Below, piece after piece: positions 51,834-60,613 of a DNA stretch of 64,000 nt. The DNA comes from JAQGMV01 sp035626595. Its GTDB lineage: Bacteria; Pseudomonadota; Gammaproteobacteria; Burkholderiales; SG8-41. Below the pieces are notes generated by a model. The model was not told the origin of the DNA, ran no database searches, and was given only the letters and a program-made list of their open reading frames with translations. The DNA is taken from positions 1 through 64,000 of the forward strand of contig DASPNJ010000062.1 in the NCBI GenBank assembly GCA_035626595.1, written 5' to 3'. A program made the translations under genes and the position numbers. The stretch's first letter is position 1; every line of letters begins with the position of its first letter.

Positions 51834-53771
51834 TTGAAAAACGCAGTCACTGACCAGCGCGGCGTGCCGCAGGTAGGCGCCACGTGTCTGCACCCCCTCG
51901 CGGTCGTGCTGCGCTGTGACGCCCAGCGTGTGCTGTACCTGCGGGAAGGCGAGGCAGCGCCGTTATCCGTCACGCTGACGGAATTCGCGGCGAGCTACAC
52001 CGGCACCCTTTCGCTGTGCGCCGCGGCGCCGGAAGCCGTGCGTGACGAAGACGTGGTGAAAGCCCCGGGCGATGCGTTCGGCTTCGGCTGGTTCATGCCG
52101 GAGTTGCTGCGACACAAGAGCATCTGGCGCGACGTGCTCGCCGCGTCCTTCGCGATCCAGCTGATCGCGCTCGCAGCGCCGCTCTGCACTCAGGTCATCA
52201 TCGACAAGGTGATCGTTCACCAGACGCTGAATACCCTGGCGGTCATTGCGACCGCCCTCGGCATTTTCCTCGTGTTCAACGCGGCGTTGAGCTGGGTGCG
52301 CCAGTACCTCGTGCTGCACACCGGCAACCGGGTCGATGCCGTGCTTGCATCACGCGCCTTCGCGCACCTCGTTGCGCTGCCGCTGCGCTACTTCGAGCAC
52401 CGGCCGACCGGCGTGCTGGTCGCGCGCATGCACGGGATCGAAACCATACGCGAGTTCGTGAGCGGCGCCGGGGTGATGCTGCTTCTCGATCTGCCTTTCC
52501 TGTTCGTGTTCCTGGCGATCATGATCTATTACAGCCCGTTGCTGTCGGTCGTCACTGTGGCGGTCCTCGCCGGGATCATTGCGATGAGCATCGCGATCGT
52601 GCCTGCGATTCGCCGGCGGCTCGACGCGCAGTTTCTGCTCGGCGCACGCAATACCGCCTTCATGACGGAGTACGTCGCGGGCATGGAGACGGTGAAGTCG
52701 CTGCAGATGGAGCCGCAGCTCCGACAGCGTTTCGCCGGCTACCTGACAGCGTATCTGGACGCGAGTCTGCGCACGCGGCTCCTCTCCAGTACGTACTCGG
52801 TCGCCGCGAATGCGCTCGAGCAGCTCCTCACGTTCTCCATCCTGTGCGCGGGCGCGTGGCTCGTCATGCAGAACACCGGTTTCACCGTCGGCATGCTGGT
52901 CGCCTATCAGATGTTCGCGAGCAGGCTTTCACAGCCGCTGCTGCGGCTGGTCGGGCTGTGGCAGGAGTTTCAGCAGGCCGCGGTCGCGGTGACGCGTCTG
53001 GCCGACGTCATGAATGCGCCGCCGGAGCCGTATTCGATCGTACCCACGCGTTCACCTGCGGAAAGCGCCACGATCGAGGTGCGAGGCCTTGCGTTCCGGT
53101 ACGCGGAGCATCTGCCGTATCTGTTCGAACAGCTCGATCTTGAGGTGCCCGCGGGTGAATGCGTTGCGCTCATGGGTCCTTCCGGCAGCGGCAAGAGCAC
53201 ACTTGCGAAGCTCATGCAGGGCTTCTACCTGCCAACGCAGGGCGAGATCAGGATCGGCGGGCGCGACACCCGCATGATCGCCGCGAACGAGCTGCGCCAG
53301 TGCTTCGGCGTCGTGCCGCAGGAGACGACGCTCTTTTCCGGCACGGTTTACGACAACCTCGTGCTTGCCAATCCACACGCGAGCTTTGAGCAGGTCGTGC
53401 GGGCATGCAGGATGGCGGGGCTGCACGAGGTCATCGAGGCGCTGCCGCAGGGCTACCAGACCACGCTCGGGGAACGCGGCGTGGGGCTCTCGGGCGGGCA
53501 GAAGCAGCGGCTGGCGATCGCGCGCGCGCTGCTCAAGCGCGCGCGAATTCTCGTATTCGACGAAGCGACGAGCAATCTCGACCACGAGACGGCCGAGCAG
53601 TTCGCGAGGACCGTGAACCAGCTGCGCGGCCGCGTCACGATGCTGTTCATCGCACACCAGCTTCCGCGGGGCCTCAAGGTGGACCGCACCTTCGAGATGC
53701 GTCTTGCAGCCGCGCGCGCGAGCGCGGCGCGGCCGCAGACGCTGGAGGAGCCGACGGTGAGGTCCGCATGA
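51834..53771 (+). CDS. Type I secretion ABC transporter (HlyB/PrtD-like), N-terminally interrupted
   Basis: 645 residues from a TTG. The transmembrane part (about 85-370) starts at FMPELLRHKSIWRDVLAASF, with CTQVIIDKVIVHQTLNTLAV as in HlyB-type exporters. The ATPase has Walker A GPSGSGKST, signature LSGGQKQRLAIARALL, Walker B ILVFDEATSNLD and H-loop IAHQLPRG. It should energise export of a protein with a C-terminal signal together with the HlyD-like partner. An in-frame TAG at 51765 separates the N-terminal domain, so the TTG is only a default start. No TolC or obvious substrate gene is present. Confidence 0.85.
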   Translation: MKNAVTDQRGVPQVGATCLHPLAVVLRCDAQRVLYLREGEAAPLSVTLTEFAASYTGTLSLCAAAPEAVRDEDVVKAPGDAFGFGWFMPELLRHKSIWRDVLAASFAIQLIALAAPLCTQVIIDKVIVHQTLNTLAVIATALGIFLVFNAALSWVRQYLVLHTGNRVDAVLASRAFAHLVALPLRYFEHRPTGVLVARMHGIETIREFVSGAGVMLLLDLPFLFVFLAIMIYYSPLLSVVTVAVLAGIIAMSIAIVPAIRRRLDAQFLLGARNTAFMTEYVAGMETVKSLQMEPQLRQRFAGYLTAYLDASLRTRLLSSTYSVAANALEQLLTFSILCAGAWLVMQNTGFTVGMLVAYQMFASRLSQPLLRLVGLWQEFQQAAVAVTRLADVMNAPPEPYSIVPTRSPAESATIEVRGLAFRYAEHLPYLFEQLDLEVPAGECVALMGPSGSGKSTLAKLMQGFYLPTQGEIRIGGRDTRMIAANELRQCFGVVPQETTLFSGTVYDNLVLANPHASFEQVVRACRMAGLHEVIEALPQGYQTTLGERGVGLSGGQKQRLAIARALLKRARILVFDEATSNLDHETAEQFARTVNQLRGRVTMLFIAHQLPRGLKVDRTFEMRLAAARASAARPQTLEEPTVRSA

Positions 53772-55117
53772 GCACACCCCCGCTCTCGCCGGATTTCGCA
53801 CTGCGTTTCGGCCGCGATTTCGAGCGCCTGGAGCACTCTGCACCTGCGCTGCTCGCGCGCACGGTCCTGTACTGCCTGCTCGCGCTGGTTGCCGCGCTCC
53901 TGGCCTGGGCTCATTTCGGCACACTCGATATCGTGGCCGTAGCCGAAGGCAAGCTCGTGCCGCAGACGTTTCTGAAGATCCTCCAGCCGGCCGAAGCCGG
54001 CATCGTGCGCGATATCCTGGTGCGTGAAGGCGAGGCGGTGCGGGAAGGCCAGGTGCTGGTGCGTATGGACACCCGGCTCTCGGAGGCCGACGTACGCACG
54101 ATCACGGCGGATCTGCAGCGTCGGCGCATGCAATTGCGCCGCATCGATGCGGAGCTCTCCGGCGGGGCGCTCAAGCGGTTGCGCGACGATCCCCCCGAGC
54201 TCGCGCTCCAGGTCGAGGCCCAGCTTCAGGCGCGCCGCCAGGCTTATCTCGACGCGCTGGCGACCGAGCAGGCGCTGCTCGCGCGCGCCGAGCACGATCT
54301 CGGCGCCGCCACCGAGATCGAATCGAAACTGAGGCAGACCGCGCCGATCTACCGCGAGCAGGCGCAAGCCTGGGAGCGACTCGCAGCCGAGGGTTTCGCA
54401 GGCCGCTTGCTCGCGCTCGACCGCCAGCGCACCTCGATCGAGGCTGACCAGGAGCTGAAGGCGCAGACGCGAAACGTCGAAGGCCTGCGTGCGACCATCG
54501 CACAGGCCGGACGACGGATCGCCCAGATTCATTCGAATTACCGGCAGCAGCTCCACAACGAGCGCGCCGAAGCCGAAGCGCACTACCAGAAGCTTCGCGA
54601 GGATCGCGCGAAGCAACAGCATCGGCACGGCCTGCTCGAGCTGAGGGCGCCCCAGGCGGGCATCGTGAAGGACCTGGCGACTCATACGTCGGGCACCGTG
54701 CTCGCACCCGGGGCGATCGTCCTCACGCTCGTGCCGCAGGACGAGCCGCTGCTGGCCGAAGTATGGGTGACCAACGCCGACGCTGGTTTCGTCCAGCCGG
54801 AGCAGAAGACGCGGATGAAAATCGCGGCTTACCCGTTCCAGAAATACGGCGCCATGGACGGCGTCGTGCAGCACATCAGCGCCGATGCGCAGGACCGGCC
54901 CGCAGCGTCCGACGGGTCGACCCGGGCACTACCGCAACTCGCCTACCGCGCGCTGGTCAAGCTCGACTCGGACCACCTTGCCGCCGAGGGGCGCAAGCTG
55001 AAGCTCGTTGCGGGGATGGCAGTCACGGCGGAAGTCCACATCGGCCAACGTAGTGTGCTCGAGTACCTGCTGTCGCCGATCCGGAAGGTTGCGGCCGAAG
55101 CCGCGCGCGAGCGCTAG
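53768..55117 (+). CDS. HlyD-family membrane fusion protein of type I secretion
   Basis: 449 residues; ATGA overlap with the ABC gene. One membrane span (TVLYCLLALVAALLAWAHFG, about 32-51) is followed by VAEGKLVPQTFLKILQPAEA, a long coiled coil (about 105-280), and a beta-barrel region (ELRAPQAGIVKDLATHTSGT, PLLAEVWVTNADAGFV). This is the PrtE/HlyD architecture that bridges the inner-membrane ABC protein to an outer-membrane channel. Convergent with the IHF gene (4-nt overlap). Confidence 0.9.
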   Translation: MSTPPLSPDFALRFGRDFERLEHSAPALLARTVLYCLLALVAALLAWAHFGTLDIVAVAEGKLVPQTFLKILQPAEAGIVRDILVREGEAVREGQVLVRMDTRLSEADVRTITADLQRRRMQLRRIDAELSGGALKRLRDDPPELALQVEAQLQARRQAYLDALATEQALLARAEHDLGAATEIESKLRQTAPIYREQAQAWERLAAEGFAGRLLALDRQRTSIEADQELKAQTRNVEGLRATIAQAGRRIAQIHSNYRQQLHNERAEAEAHYQKLREDRAKQQHRHGLLELRAPQAGIVKDLATHTSGTVLAPGAIVLTLVPQDEPLLAEVWVTNADAGFVQPEQKTRMKIAAYPFQKYGAMDGVVQHISADAQDRPAASDGSTRALPQLAYRALVKLDSDHLAAEGRKLKLVAGMAVTAEVHIGQRSVLEYLLSPIRKVAAEAARER

Positions 55118-55482
55118 CTCTGTACTGAGAACTCCTCGCGCTGCAGCGCCTGCGTGCGCAGCACCGGCTCTGTGCCCGCGCTCATGTGTGCAATCGGGCG
55201 TTGCTGATGCACCAGCGCCTTGAGAATGTGCGAAGGATGGAACATCACAACCCGACGTGCCGACACCGGAATCATCTCGCCGGTCTTCGGGTTGCGGCCG
55301 GGCCGGCTGTTCTTGTTGCGCAGACAGAACACGCCGAAGCCTGAGAGCTTCACGGTTTCGCCTTTTTCGAGCTCCGCCGAAATCTCTTCGAAAAACGCCA
55401 TGACGATTTCCGATGCCTCGCGCTTGTTGACGCCGAGGTTTTCGTGGAGCAGCGTGGCGAGATCGGCTTTTGTGATAGTCAT
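55114..55482 (-). CDS. ihfA: Integration host factor alpha-like / HU-family DNA-binding protein
   Basis: 122 residues. MTITKADLATLLHENLGVNK and VKLSGFGVFCLRNKNSRPGR with NPKTGEMIPVSARRVVMFHP show the IHF-alpha fold and DNA-bending arm. A tail of about 30 residues beyond the usual end (IAHMSAGTEPVLRTQALQRE) makes it longer than typical IhfA. It is solitary, not in the pheT-ihfA context, so it may be a second copy. GGGAGG lies 5 bp before the ATG. Confidence 0.85.
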   Translation of the reverse strand: MTITKADLATLLHENLGVNKREASEIVMAFFEEISAELEKGETVKLSGFGVFCLRNKNSRPGRNPKTGEMIPVSARRVVMFHPSHILKALVHQQRPIAHMSAGTEPVLRTQALQREEFSVQS

Positions 55483-55687
55483 GGAGTCCTCCCGACGTGT
55501 GCTGCGAAGTGGGTTCCCATTCTTCTACAAGGTCAGAGAGCGAAGCAAGCGCTCTGCTGGCCACGACCGTCGACTCCAGCGAAGCGTGCGCGGCGCGCTT
55601 GACGGCATCGCGCGGTTGAATTAAATCCGCGGACCCTGCGCGCTGCGCATGCGTGAACGCGAGTGTGCGGTGTCCCCTCGCCAATGA

Positions 55688-55715
55688 AAACAGGGCGCCC
55701 GCAGGCGCCCTGTTT
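55688..55715 (-). terminator. Intrinsic terminator of the Ala/Gly-rich protein gene
   Basis: A 12-bp perfect stem AAACAGGGCGCC / GGCGCCCTGTTT with a 4-nt loop, followed on the minus strand by a short T-run. It lies 17 bp past the stop of the gene at 55733. The 205 bp from here to 55482 hold the IHF upstream region with no other feature seen. Confidence 0.8.
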
Positions 55716-55732
55716 GCCACAGCAAGCTGCGG

Positions 55733-56077
55733 TCAGCCTTTGGCGGCACGCGCGGCGCGCCGGCCCTTCTTGGTGTCGTCCATCCCACCGCCCGTCGTTG
55801 CCGCGGCACCACCCGCACCGGTCGTCGCGGACGCGCCGCCGGCGCCGGCCGCAGTGCTCGCGCCGCCGGCGCTGGATCCGCTCGTCGCACCGGCGCCCTT
55901 CGTCGCACCCGCCTTGGACGGCGCGTTCGGGTCCGTCGCACCCTGCTGCGCTGCCGCCGTGCCGGGTGCCATGCGCCCGGCTTTGTCCGAATCGGCGGGG
56001 TTGCCCTGCGCCGCGTACGCTCCGGCAACGGCTGCCGACATGCATCCTGCTACTAACGCGATCATGAGCTTCTTCAT
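55733..56077 (-). CDS. Ala/Gly/Thr-rich low-complexity secreted protein
   Basis: 114 residues. ATG 56075-56077 follows GGAGG by 7 nt. A signal peptide (MKKLMIALVAGCMSAAVAGA, cleavage near YAA) leads to a mature part of Ala-Gly-Thr-Ser repeats such as AGGASTAAGAGGASATTGAG, ending in a basic tail (KKGRRAARAAKG). Probably an unstructured periplasmic or surface protein; function unknown. Confidence 0.7.
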   Translation of the reverse strand: MKKLMIALVAGCMSAAVAGAYAAQGNPADSDKAGRMAPGTAAAQQGATDPNAPSKAGATKGAGATSGSSAGGASTAAGAGGASATTGAGGAAATTGGGMDDTKKGRRAARAAKG

Positions 56078-56193
56078 TCGTGTCCTCCGGAAGAAAGAGA
56101 TGTTGGGGCCGCTGCTCCTCCATGACATATTCATGGCCGCGGGCGAGGAGGGCCAGCAAAGCCTGTGCCCGGCATCGGCGCGCGCCAGCATGC

Positions 56194-56583
56194 TCATCGG
56201 CCGCCGGGGAAGCCGCGCTGAATGACGTCGTCAACCACGGCGCGGCGCGTCTCGAGCTCGAATCCGCGAAGATGCGCTTCGAGTCTGTCGCCGGCGAGCT
56301 GCTTTTCTTCGGCGGTACGTACTGCATGGAAAAAGTTGATGCGGCTGGCATCCCTGTAGGCCTCCCACGCGGACCAGCACCGGCCGTGCGCGGCGACTGC
56401 AATATCTTCCGCACCGGCGGGATTTTTCACGTGTTTCTCGGCCTCGCGCGCGACACAGTCGGTATACGCGGCTGCCGCCTCCTGCATGCGCGCGGCGTGG
56501 ACCGGCGACTCGCGTAGTGGTCCCGTCGGTGCACACGCCGTCGCGGCAACGCAGATGACGCCGGCAAGAAGGCGGAAACGCAT
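56194..56583 (-). CDS. Putative lipoprotein, unknown function
   Basis: 129 residues from ATG 56581-56583. The signal peptide MRFRLLAGVICVAATAC ends in a lipobox-like VAATAC, so lipid attachment at Cys17 is likely. The mature part is helical and charged (AAAAYTDCVAREAEKHVKNP, INFFHAVRTAEEKQLAGDRL). No family recognised. It lies upstream of the Ala/Gly-rich protein gene on the same strand. Confidence 0.6.
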   Translation of the reverse strand: MRFRLLAGVICVAATACAPTGPLRESPVHAARMQEAAAAYTDCVAREAEKHVKNPAGAEDIAVAAHGRCWSAWEAYRDASRINFFHAVRTAEEKQLAGDRLEAHLRGFELETRRAVVDDVIQRGFPGGR

Positions 56584-56827
56584 GGCGGCACGCCGGCAGC
56601 AACTTCTATGCCGCTGTCCTAGCGCAGCCGCCGCGCAACGCGAGTCTCGGCACGAGCTGAGGACCCATGGTAATGCGCGGCCGGCGCACAGCTGTTTTCG
56701 CGACGGCCGCCGTGCGGCAGACCGATGCTCATGGCTCCCAAAACCGTTGCGAAATCCGAGGCCTGTGCGTATAGTGCGTCGCGAGCTGGGACTAGAATCA
56801 AGAAACCAGAGGGAGATCGCAGGCCCC

Positions 56828-57463
56828 ATGAATATGAACCTCGTACTCGCCACCGGTCTGGCATACGCGTTCATCGGCGCGCTCATCATGTTTCTCTCGC
56901 ACCGCGCGCTCTACGTCAAAGCAACCCGTATCGTCGCCGGCTATCCGCGGGTGCTCGCCGCCTTGCGCGCACAGCGGCACGACGCGCGTTTCGGGCTAAT
57001 CGTGCTGCTGTGCGGCAATGTTCTGCAGGTGCTGGCGGCGTGCGGCTACACGATCTCGATGGCCCACTGGCGCTTCCCGTCCTACGCTGCGCTCGCAGTG
57101 ATCGCCGTCTACACAGTCTGGCGCCTGCTGACGGCGCGCAGGGCGATGCGTACCGCGTGGGCCACCGGCAGGGCAGCCGTCCCGATCCGCCGCGTGTACG
57201 AAACCCGTCGTTCCATGATTCTGCTCGAAGCCGCCCGCAAGGAGGCGGCGAACAGGCGCGCGCGCGAAGCCGCCAAAGGCTCTCGTGATCGCAGCGTGGT
57301 TTACGTCGGCCAGGATCTCGACTGCCGCTGGTGGAGCGAGCGCTTCGGCGTCACGCCGGAGGCGCTGCGCGCCGCGGTTCGGCAGGTTGGTCCGATGGTG
57401 AAGGACATCGAGCGGCATTTCGCGCGCACTGCGCGGCGTTCGCGTTACGCGCTGGCTGCATAG
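56828..57463 (+). CDS. Membrane protein with C-terminal DUF3606-like domain
   Basis: 211 residues. There are three hydrophobic segments in the first half (VLATGLAYAFIGALIMFLSH, FGLIVLLCGNVLQVLAACGY, SYAALAVIAVYTVWRLL). The C-terminal 45 residues (DLDCRWWSERFGVTPEALRA, then VRQVGPMVKDI) match the DUF3606 pattern, here fused to a membrane part. Function unknown. The ATG at 56828 is weakly supported by GGGAGATC upstream. Confidence 0.65.
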   Translation: MNMNLVLATGLAYAFIGALIMFLSHRALYVKATRIVAGYPRVLAALRAQRHDARFGLIVLLCGNVLQVLAACGYTISMAHWRFPSYAALAVIAVYTVWRLLTARRAMRTAWATGRAAVPIRRVYETRRSMILLEAARKEAANRRAREAAKGSRDRSVVYVGQDLDCRWWSERFGVTPEALRAAVRQVGPMVKDIERHFARTARRSRYALAA

Positions 57464-57473
57464 TCGCCGCGCT

Positions 57474-57758
57474 TTAGTCGCATCGGCGCGCTGTCGATTG
57501 CGCGCGCGGCGCATAATCGAAACCGTTGCGCACGGCATCGTCGATGGCGGCGTGCAGCGACGGGAATCGCTCCCCAAAATCGCTTGGCACCGTGCCGTCC
57601 GCGTCGCGGTGACGCCAGCGCCAGCACGCGCGCCCGGCGCTGCGTTCGCAACGGAATTCCCACTGGCCGCCGTTCCTGAGCTTGACCGTGTCCACGACAC
57701 GACATACGCAGAAAGCATGCCGCTGGTCTGGATAAGCCGGATTCTCCCGAAAATACAA
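57474..57758 (-). CDS. Small protein with WRW motif, unknown function
   Basis: 94 residues. The core GGQWEFRCERSAGRACWRWR and later AAIDDAVRNGFDY share the pattern WRW-D-V-S-A-GF with the small protein at 11761, although the ends differ. Convergent with the DUF3606-like gene, 10 bp away. It could be an over-called frame, but the resemblance to the other gene favours a real one. Confidence 0.5.
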   Translation of the reverse strand: MYFRENPAYPDQRHAFCVCRVVDTVKLRNGGQWEFRCERSAGRACWRWRHRDADGTVPSDFGERFPSLHAAIDDAVRNGFDYAPRAQSTARRCD

Positions 57759-57867
57759 GAAGGCGCAGGCGTGTCAAATCCGCATGCCCAGGCGCGGTGG
57801 GCTGTTTCCTGCACGGCAACACACAAGCACGAGTCTTGCTACCGGTGCTTTTACAGTGGGCATCACA

Positions 57868-59799
57868 ATGCAGGCCACAGACGCTGCGCTTACGCGTGCG
57901 CGCCGCTACCCCGTCGGTGCCGAGCTCGTTGGCGAAGCGTGCGTCGCGTTCCGCGTTTGGGCCCCGCTGCGCAAGCGTGTCGGCGTCCTGATAGAGCAGC
58001 ACGGGAGCGCGCGCGAAGTCGAGTTGAACGACGAAGGCAACGGCTATTTTTCGACGATCGTCGAGAACACGCGCGCGGGTTCGCTCTACCGGTTCAGACT
58101 CGATGGTGACGCGACGCCGTTGCCGGATCCCGTGTCGCGCTTTCAACCGCAGGGCGCGGATGGGCCTTCTCAGATAATCGATCCTCACGCGTACGACTGG
58201 CATGACGCCGGCTGGCGCGGCGTGAGCCGCGAGCGCCAGGTCGCGTATGAAATGCACATCGGCACCTTCACGCGCGAAGGCACCTGGACGGCTGCGATGG
58301 CCGAATTGCCGTGGCTTGCAATGCTCGGCGTCACGGTGCTGGAGGTCATGCCGGTCTGCGAGTTCGCGGGCGGCTTCGGCTGGGGCTACGACCTCGTGCA
58401 TTTCTACGCGCCGACGCGGCTGTACGGCACGCCGGACGAGATGCGGGCGTTCGTGGATGCCGCCCACGCTTCCGGTCTCGGTGTGATACTCGATGTCGTA
58501 TACAACCATTGCGGGACCACCGGCTGTTTTCTGCCGGCGTACGCGCCGTATTTCAGCCGGCGGCATCGCAGCGACTGGGGCAATGCGCTCAACTTCGATG
58601 AGGATGACGCCGCACCTGTGCGCGAATATTTCAAGGCGAACGCCGCCTACTGGATAGACGAGTTTCACCTCGACGGCTTCCGTCTCGACGCGACGCAGAC
58701 TATTTTCGACCGCTCGTCCTCGCATATTCTCGGTGAGCTCGTGGCGAGTGCACGCGCGGCGGCCGGCCCGCGCGAGCTCTACATCGTGGCCGAGAACGAG
58801 CCGCAGCACACGCGCCTGCTCGCACCGGCGGACGCGGGCGGCGCGGGCGTCGATGCGCTGTGGAACGACGACTTCCACCACAGCGCGCGCGTGGCTGTCA
58901 CGGGTCGCGCCGAAGCGTACTACACGGACTATCTCGGAACGCCGCAGGAGCTGGTCTCGGCCGCCAAGTACGGCTTTCTGTATCAGGGGCAGTACTATCG
59001 CTGGCAGAAGCAGAGCCGCGGCACGCCGACGCGGGGGCTGGACGCGAGCCGATTCGTCGCTTTTCTCCAGAACCACGACCAGGTCGCGAACTCCGCGCGC
59101 GGCCTGCGGCTGCACGCGCTGACGACGCCCGGCCGGTATCGTGCGATCACCGCGTTGTTCCTGCTCCTGCCGCAGACGCCGCTTTTGTTTCAGGGACAGG
59201 AGTTCGCCGCGTCGGCGCCGTTTCTCTATTTCGCGGACAATCCACCGGAGAACCGGCAGGCGGTGCGGGAAGGCCGTGCGGAATTCCTGAACCAGTTCCC
59301 CAGCATTGCCGGCGGCGGCCACGCCTGGCTGCGCGATCCGGCCGCGCGCGACGTATTCGAACGATGCAAGCTCGACTGGAGTGAACGCGACGCGCATCGT
59401 GAGGCGGTGGCGCTGCATCGTGACCTGCTCGCGTTGCGCAACACAGACCCGGTGCTGAGCGCGCATGACGCGCCGGCCCTCGACGGCGCGGTGCTCCACG
59501 ATGAAGCATTCGTGCTGCGCTATTTCAGCGACGCTGCGCACGACCGCATCCTCGTCGTCAATCTCGGAAGAGAGGTCGAGTTGTCACCATGTCCCGAGCC
59601 GCTGCTCGCACCCCCGGCGGGCGCGGAGTGGGCGCTGTTGTGGTCGAGCGAAGATGCCGCGTACGGCGGCGAGGGCACACCCGGCGTGTGCACGCACGAA
59701 GGCGAGTGGCGACTGCCGGCGCACGCAGCCGTGCTGTTCGCGGCCCGCGCCGGCGCGCGAGAAATTCCGCCGCTGCCACGCGCCCGCGCAGCACGCTGA
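57868..59799 (+). CDS. treZ: Malto-oligosyltrehalose trehalohydrolase
   Basis: 643 residues from ATG 57868. An N-terminal beta-sandwich (VAFRVWAPLRKRVGVLIE) precedes the GH13 barrel: ILDVVYNHCG (region I), GFRLDATQTI with nucleophile Asp, IVAENEPQ with acid Glu, and AFLQNHDQVAN. TreZ releases trehalose from maltooligosyl-trehalose made by TreY. Neither treY nor glycogen genes are in the window, so this copy is an orphan here. Confidence 0.9.
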   Translation: MQATDAALTRARRYPVGAELVGEACVAFRVWAPLRKRVGVLIEQHGSAREVELNDEGNGYFSTIVENTRAGSLYRFRLDGDATPLPDPVSRFQPQGADGPSQIIDPHAYDWHDAGWRGVSRERQVAYEMHIGTFTREGTWTAAMAELPWLAMLGVTVLEVMPVCEFAGGFGWGYDLVHFYAPTRLYGTPDEMRAFVDAAHASGLGVILDVVYNHCGTTGCFLPAYAPYFSRRHRSDWGNALNFDEDDAAPVREYFKANAAYWIDEFHLDGFRLDATQTIFDRSSSHILGELVASARAAAGPRELYIVAENEPQHTRLLAPADAGGAGVDALWNDDFHHSARVAVTGRAEAYYTDYLGTPQELVSAAKYGFLYQGQYYRWQKQSRGTPTRGLDASRFVAFLQNHDQVANSARGLRLHALTTPGRYRAITALFLLLPQTPLLFQGQEFAASAPFLYFADNPPENRQAVREGRAEFLNQFPSIAGGGHAWLRDPAARDVFERCKLDWSERDAHREAVALHRDLLALRNTDPVLSAHDAPALDGAVLHDEAFVLRYFSDAAHDRILVVNLGREVELSPCPEPLLAPPAGAEWALLWSSEDAAYGGEGTPGVCTHEGEWRLPAHAAVLFAARAGAREIPPLPRARAAR

Positions 59800-59844
59800 A
59801 CGCGCGCCGCCGGGTTCTCGCCGCCCGGGACGAAAGACCTCGCG

Positions 59845-59853
59845 TGCTACAAT
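59845..59853 (+). promoter_or_regulatory. Extended -10 promoter candidate for surE-pcm-nlpD
   Basis: TGCTACAAT at 59845-59853 matches an extended -10 (TG-n-TACAAT). The surE ATG is only 16 bp further, so the predicted leader is about 10 nt and lacks a Shine-Dalgarno. No -35 at the right distance. Confidence 0.45.
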
Positions 59854-59869
59854 CGGCGTGGTCTCCAAC

Positions 59870-60613
59870 ATGCGCATACTGGTGAGCAACGACGACGGCT
59901 ATTTCGCGCCGGGCATCACCGTGCTTGCCGACGCGCTCGCAAGCTGCGCCGAAGTCACCGTCGTCGCACCCGAGCGCGACAGGAGCGGCGCCAGCAACTC
60001 TCTCACGCTCGACCGGCCGCTCTCCGTGCGGCGCGCTTCCAACGGATATCTCTACGTGAACGGCACGCCGACGGATTGCGTGCACCTCGCCGTCACCGGG
60101 CTGCTGGATGCGCTGCCCGACGTCGTCATCTCCGGGATCAACTACGGCGCCAACATGGGCGACGACACGATCTACTCCGGCACTGTCGCCGCCGCGACCG
60201 AAGGCTTTCTGCTCGGCATCCCGTCGGTTGCCATTTCGCTCATCGCGGAGGGCGGAGGTCACTTCGAAACCGCGGCGCGCATCGCGTGCGAACTCGTCGA
60301 GCGCTTCCGCTCGCGCCCGCTGATGCAACCGGTGCTGCTCAACGTGAACGTCCCGGACGCGGCGTATGAAGAGCTGCGCGGCACGGCGGTGACACGGCTG
60401 GGGAAACGCCACAAGGCCGAGCCAGTCGTGAAATCGACGACGCCGCGCGGCGAGGTCGTGTACTGGGTGGGCGCGGCCGGCGGCGCACAGGATGCAGGCG
60501 AGGGGACCGACTTCCACGCGGCGGCTGCCGGAATGGTGTCCGTTACGCCGCTGCAGGTGGACCTCACGCGCTACTCACAGATGCAGACGGTCGGCGAGTG
60601 GCTGGAGGCGTGA
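59870..60613 (+). CDS. surE: 5'/3'-nucleotidase SurE
   Basis: 247 residues. MRILVSNDDGYFAPGITVLA supplies the Asp-Asp metal site, followed by ERDRSGASNSLTLDRPL and SGINYGANMGDDTIYSGTVA. It removes phosphate from nucleoside monophosphates. The stop overlaps the pcm start (GTGA), the typical surE-pcm-nlpD order. Confidence 0.96.
   Translation: MRILVSNDDGYFAPGITVLADALASCAEVTVVAPERDRSGASNSLTLDRPLSVRRASNGYLYVNGTPTDCVHLAVTGLLDALPDVVISGINYGANMGDDTIYSGTVAAATEGFLLGIPSVAISLIAEGGGHFETAARIACELVERFRSRPLMQPVLLNVNVPDAAYEELRGTAVTRLGKRHKAEPVVKSTTPRGEVVYWVGAAGGAQDAGEGTDFHAAAAGMVSVTPLQVDLTRYSQMQTVGEWLEA

Noticed and set aside
57445..59541. A 698-codon open frame on the minus strand opposite treZ.
   Set aside because: Its translation is Arg/His/Val-rich without recognisable motifs, and the plus strand encodes a complete TreZ with all GH13 regions. 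It is a GC-rich shadow.
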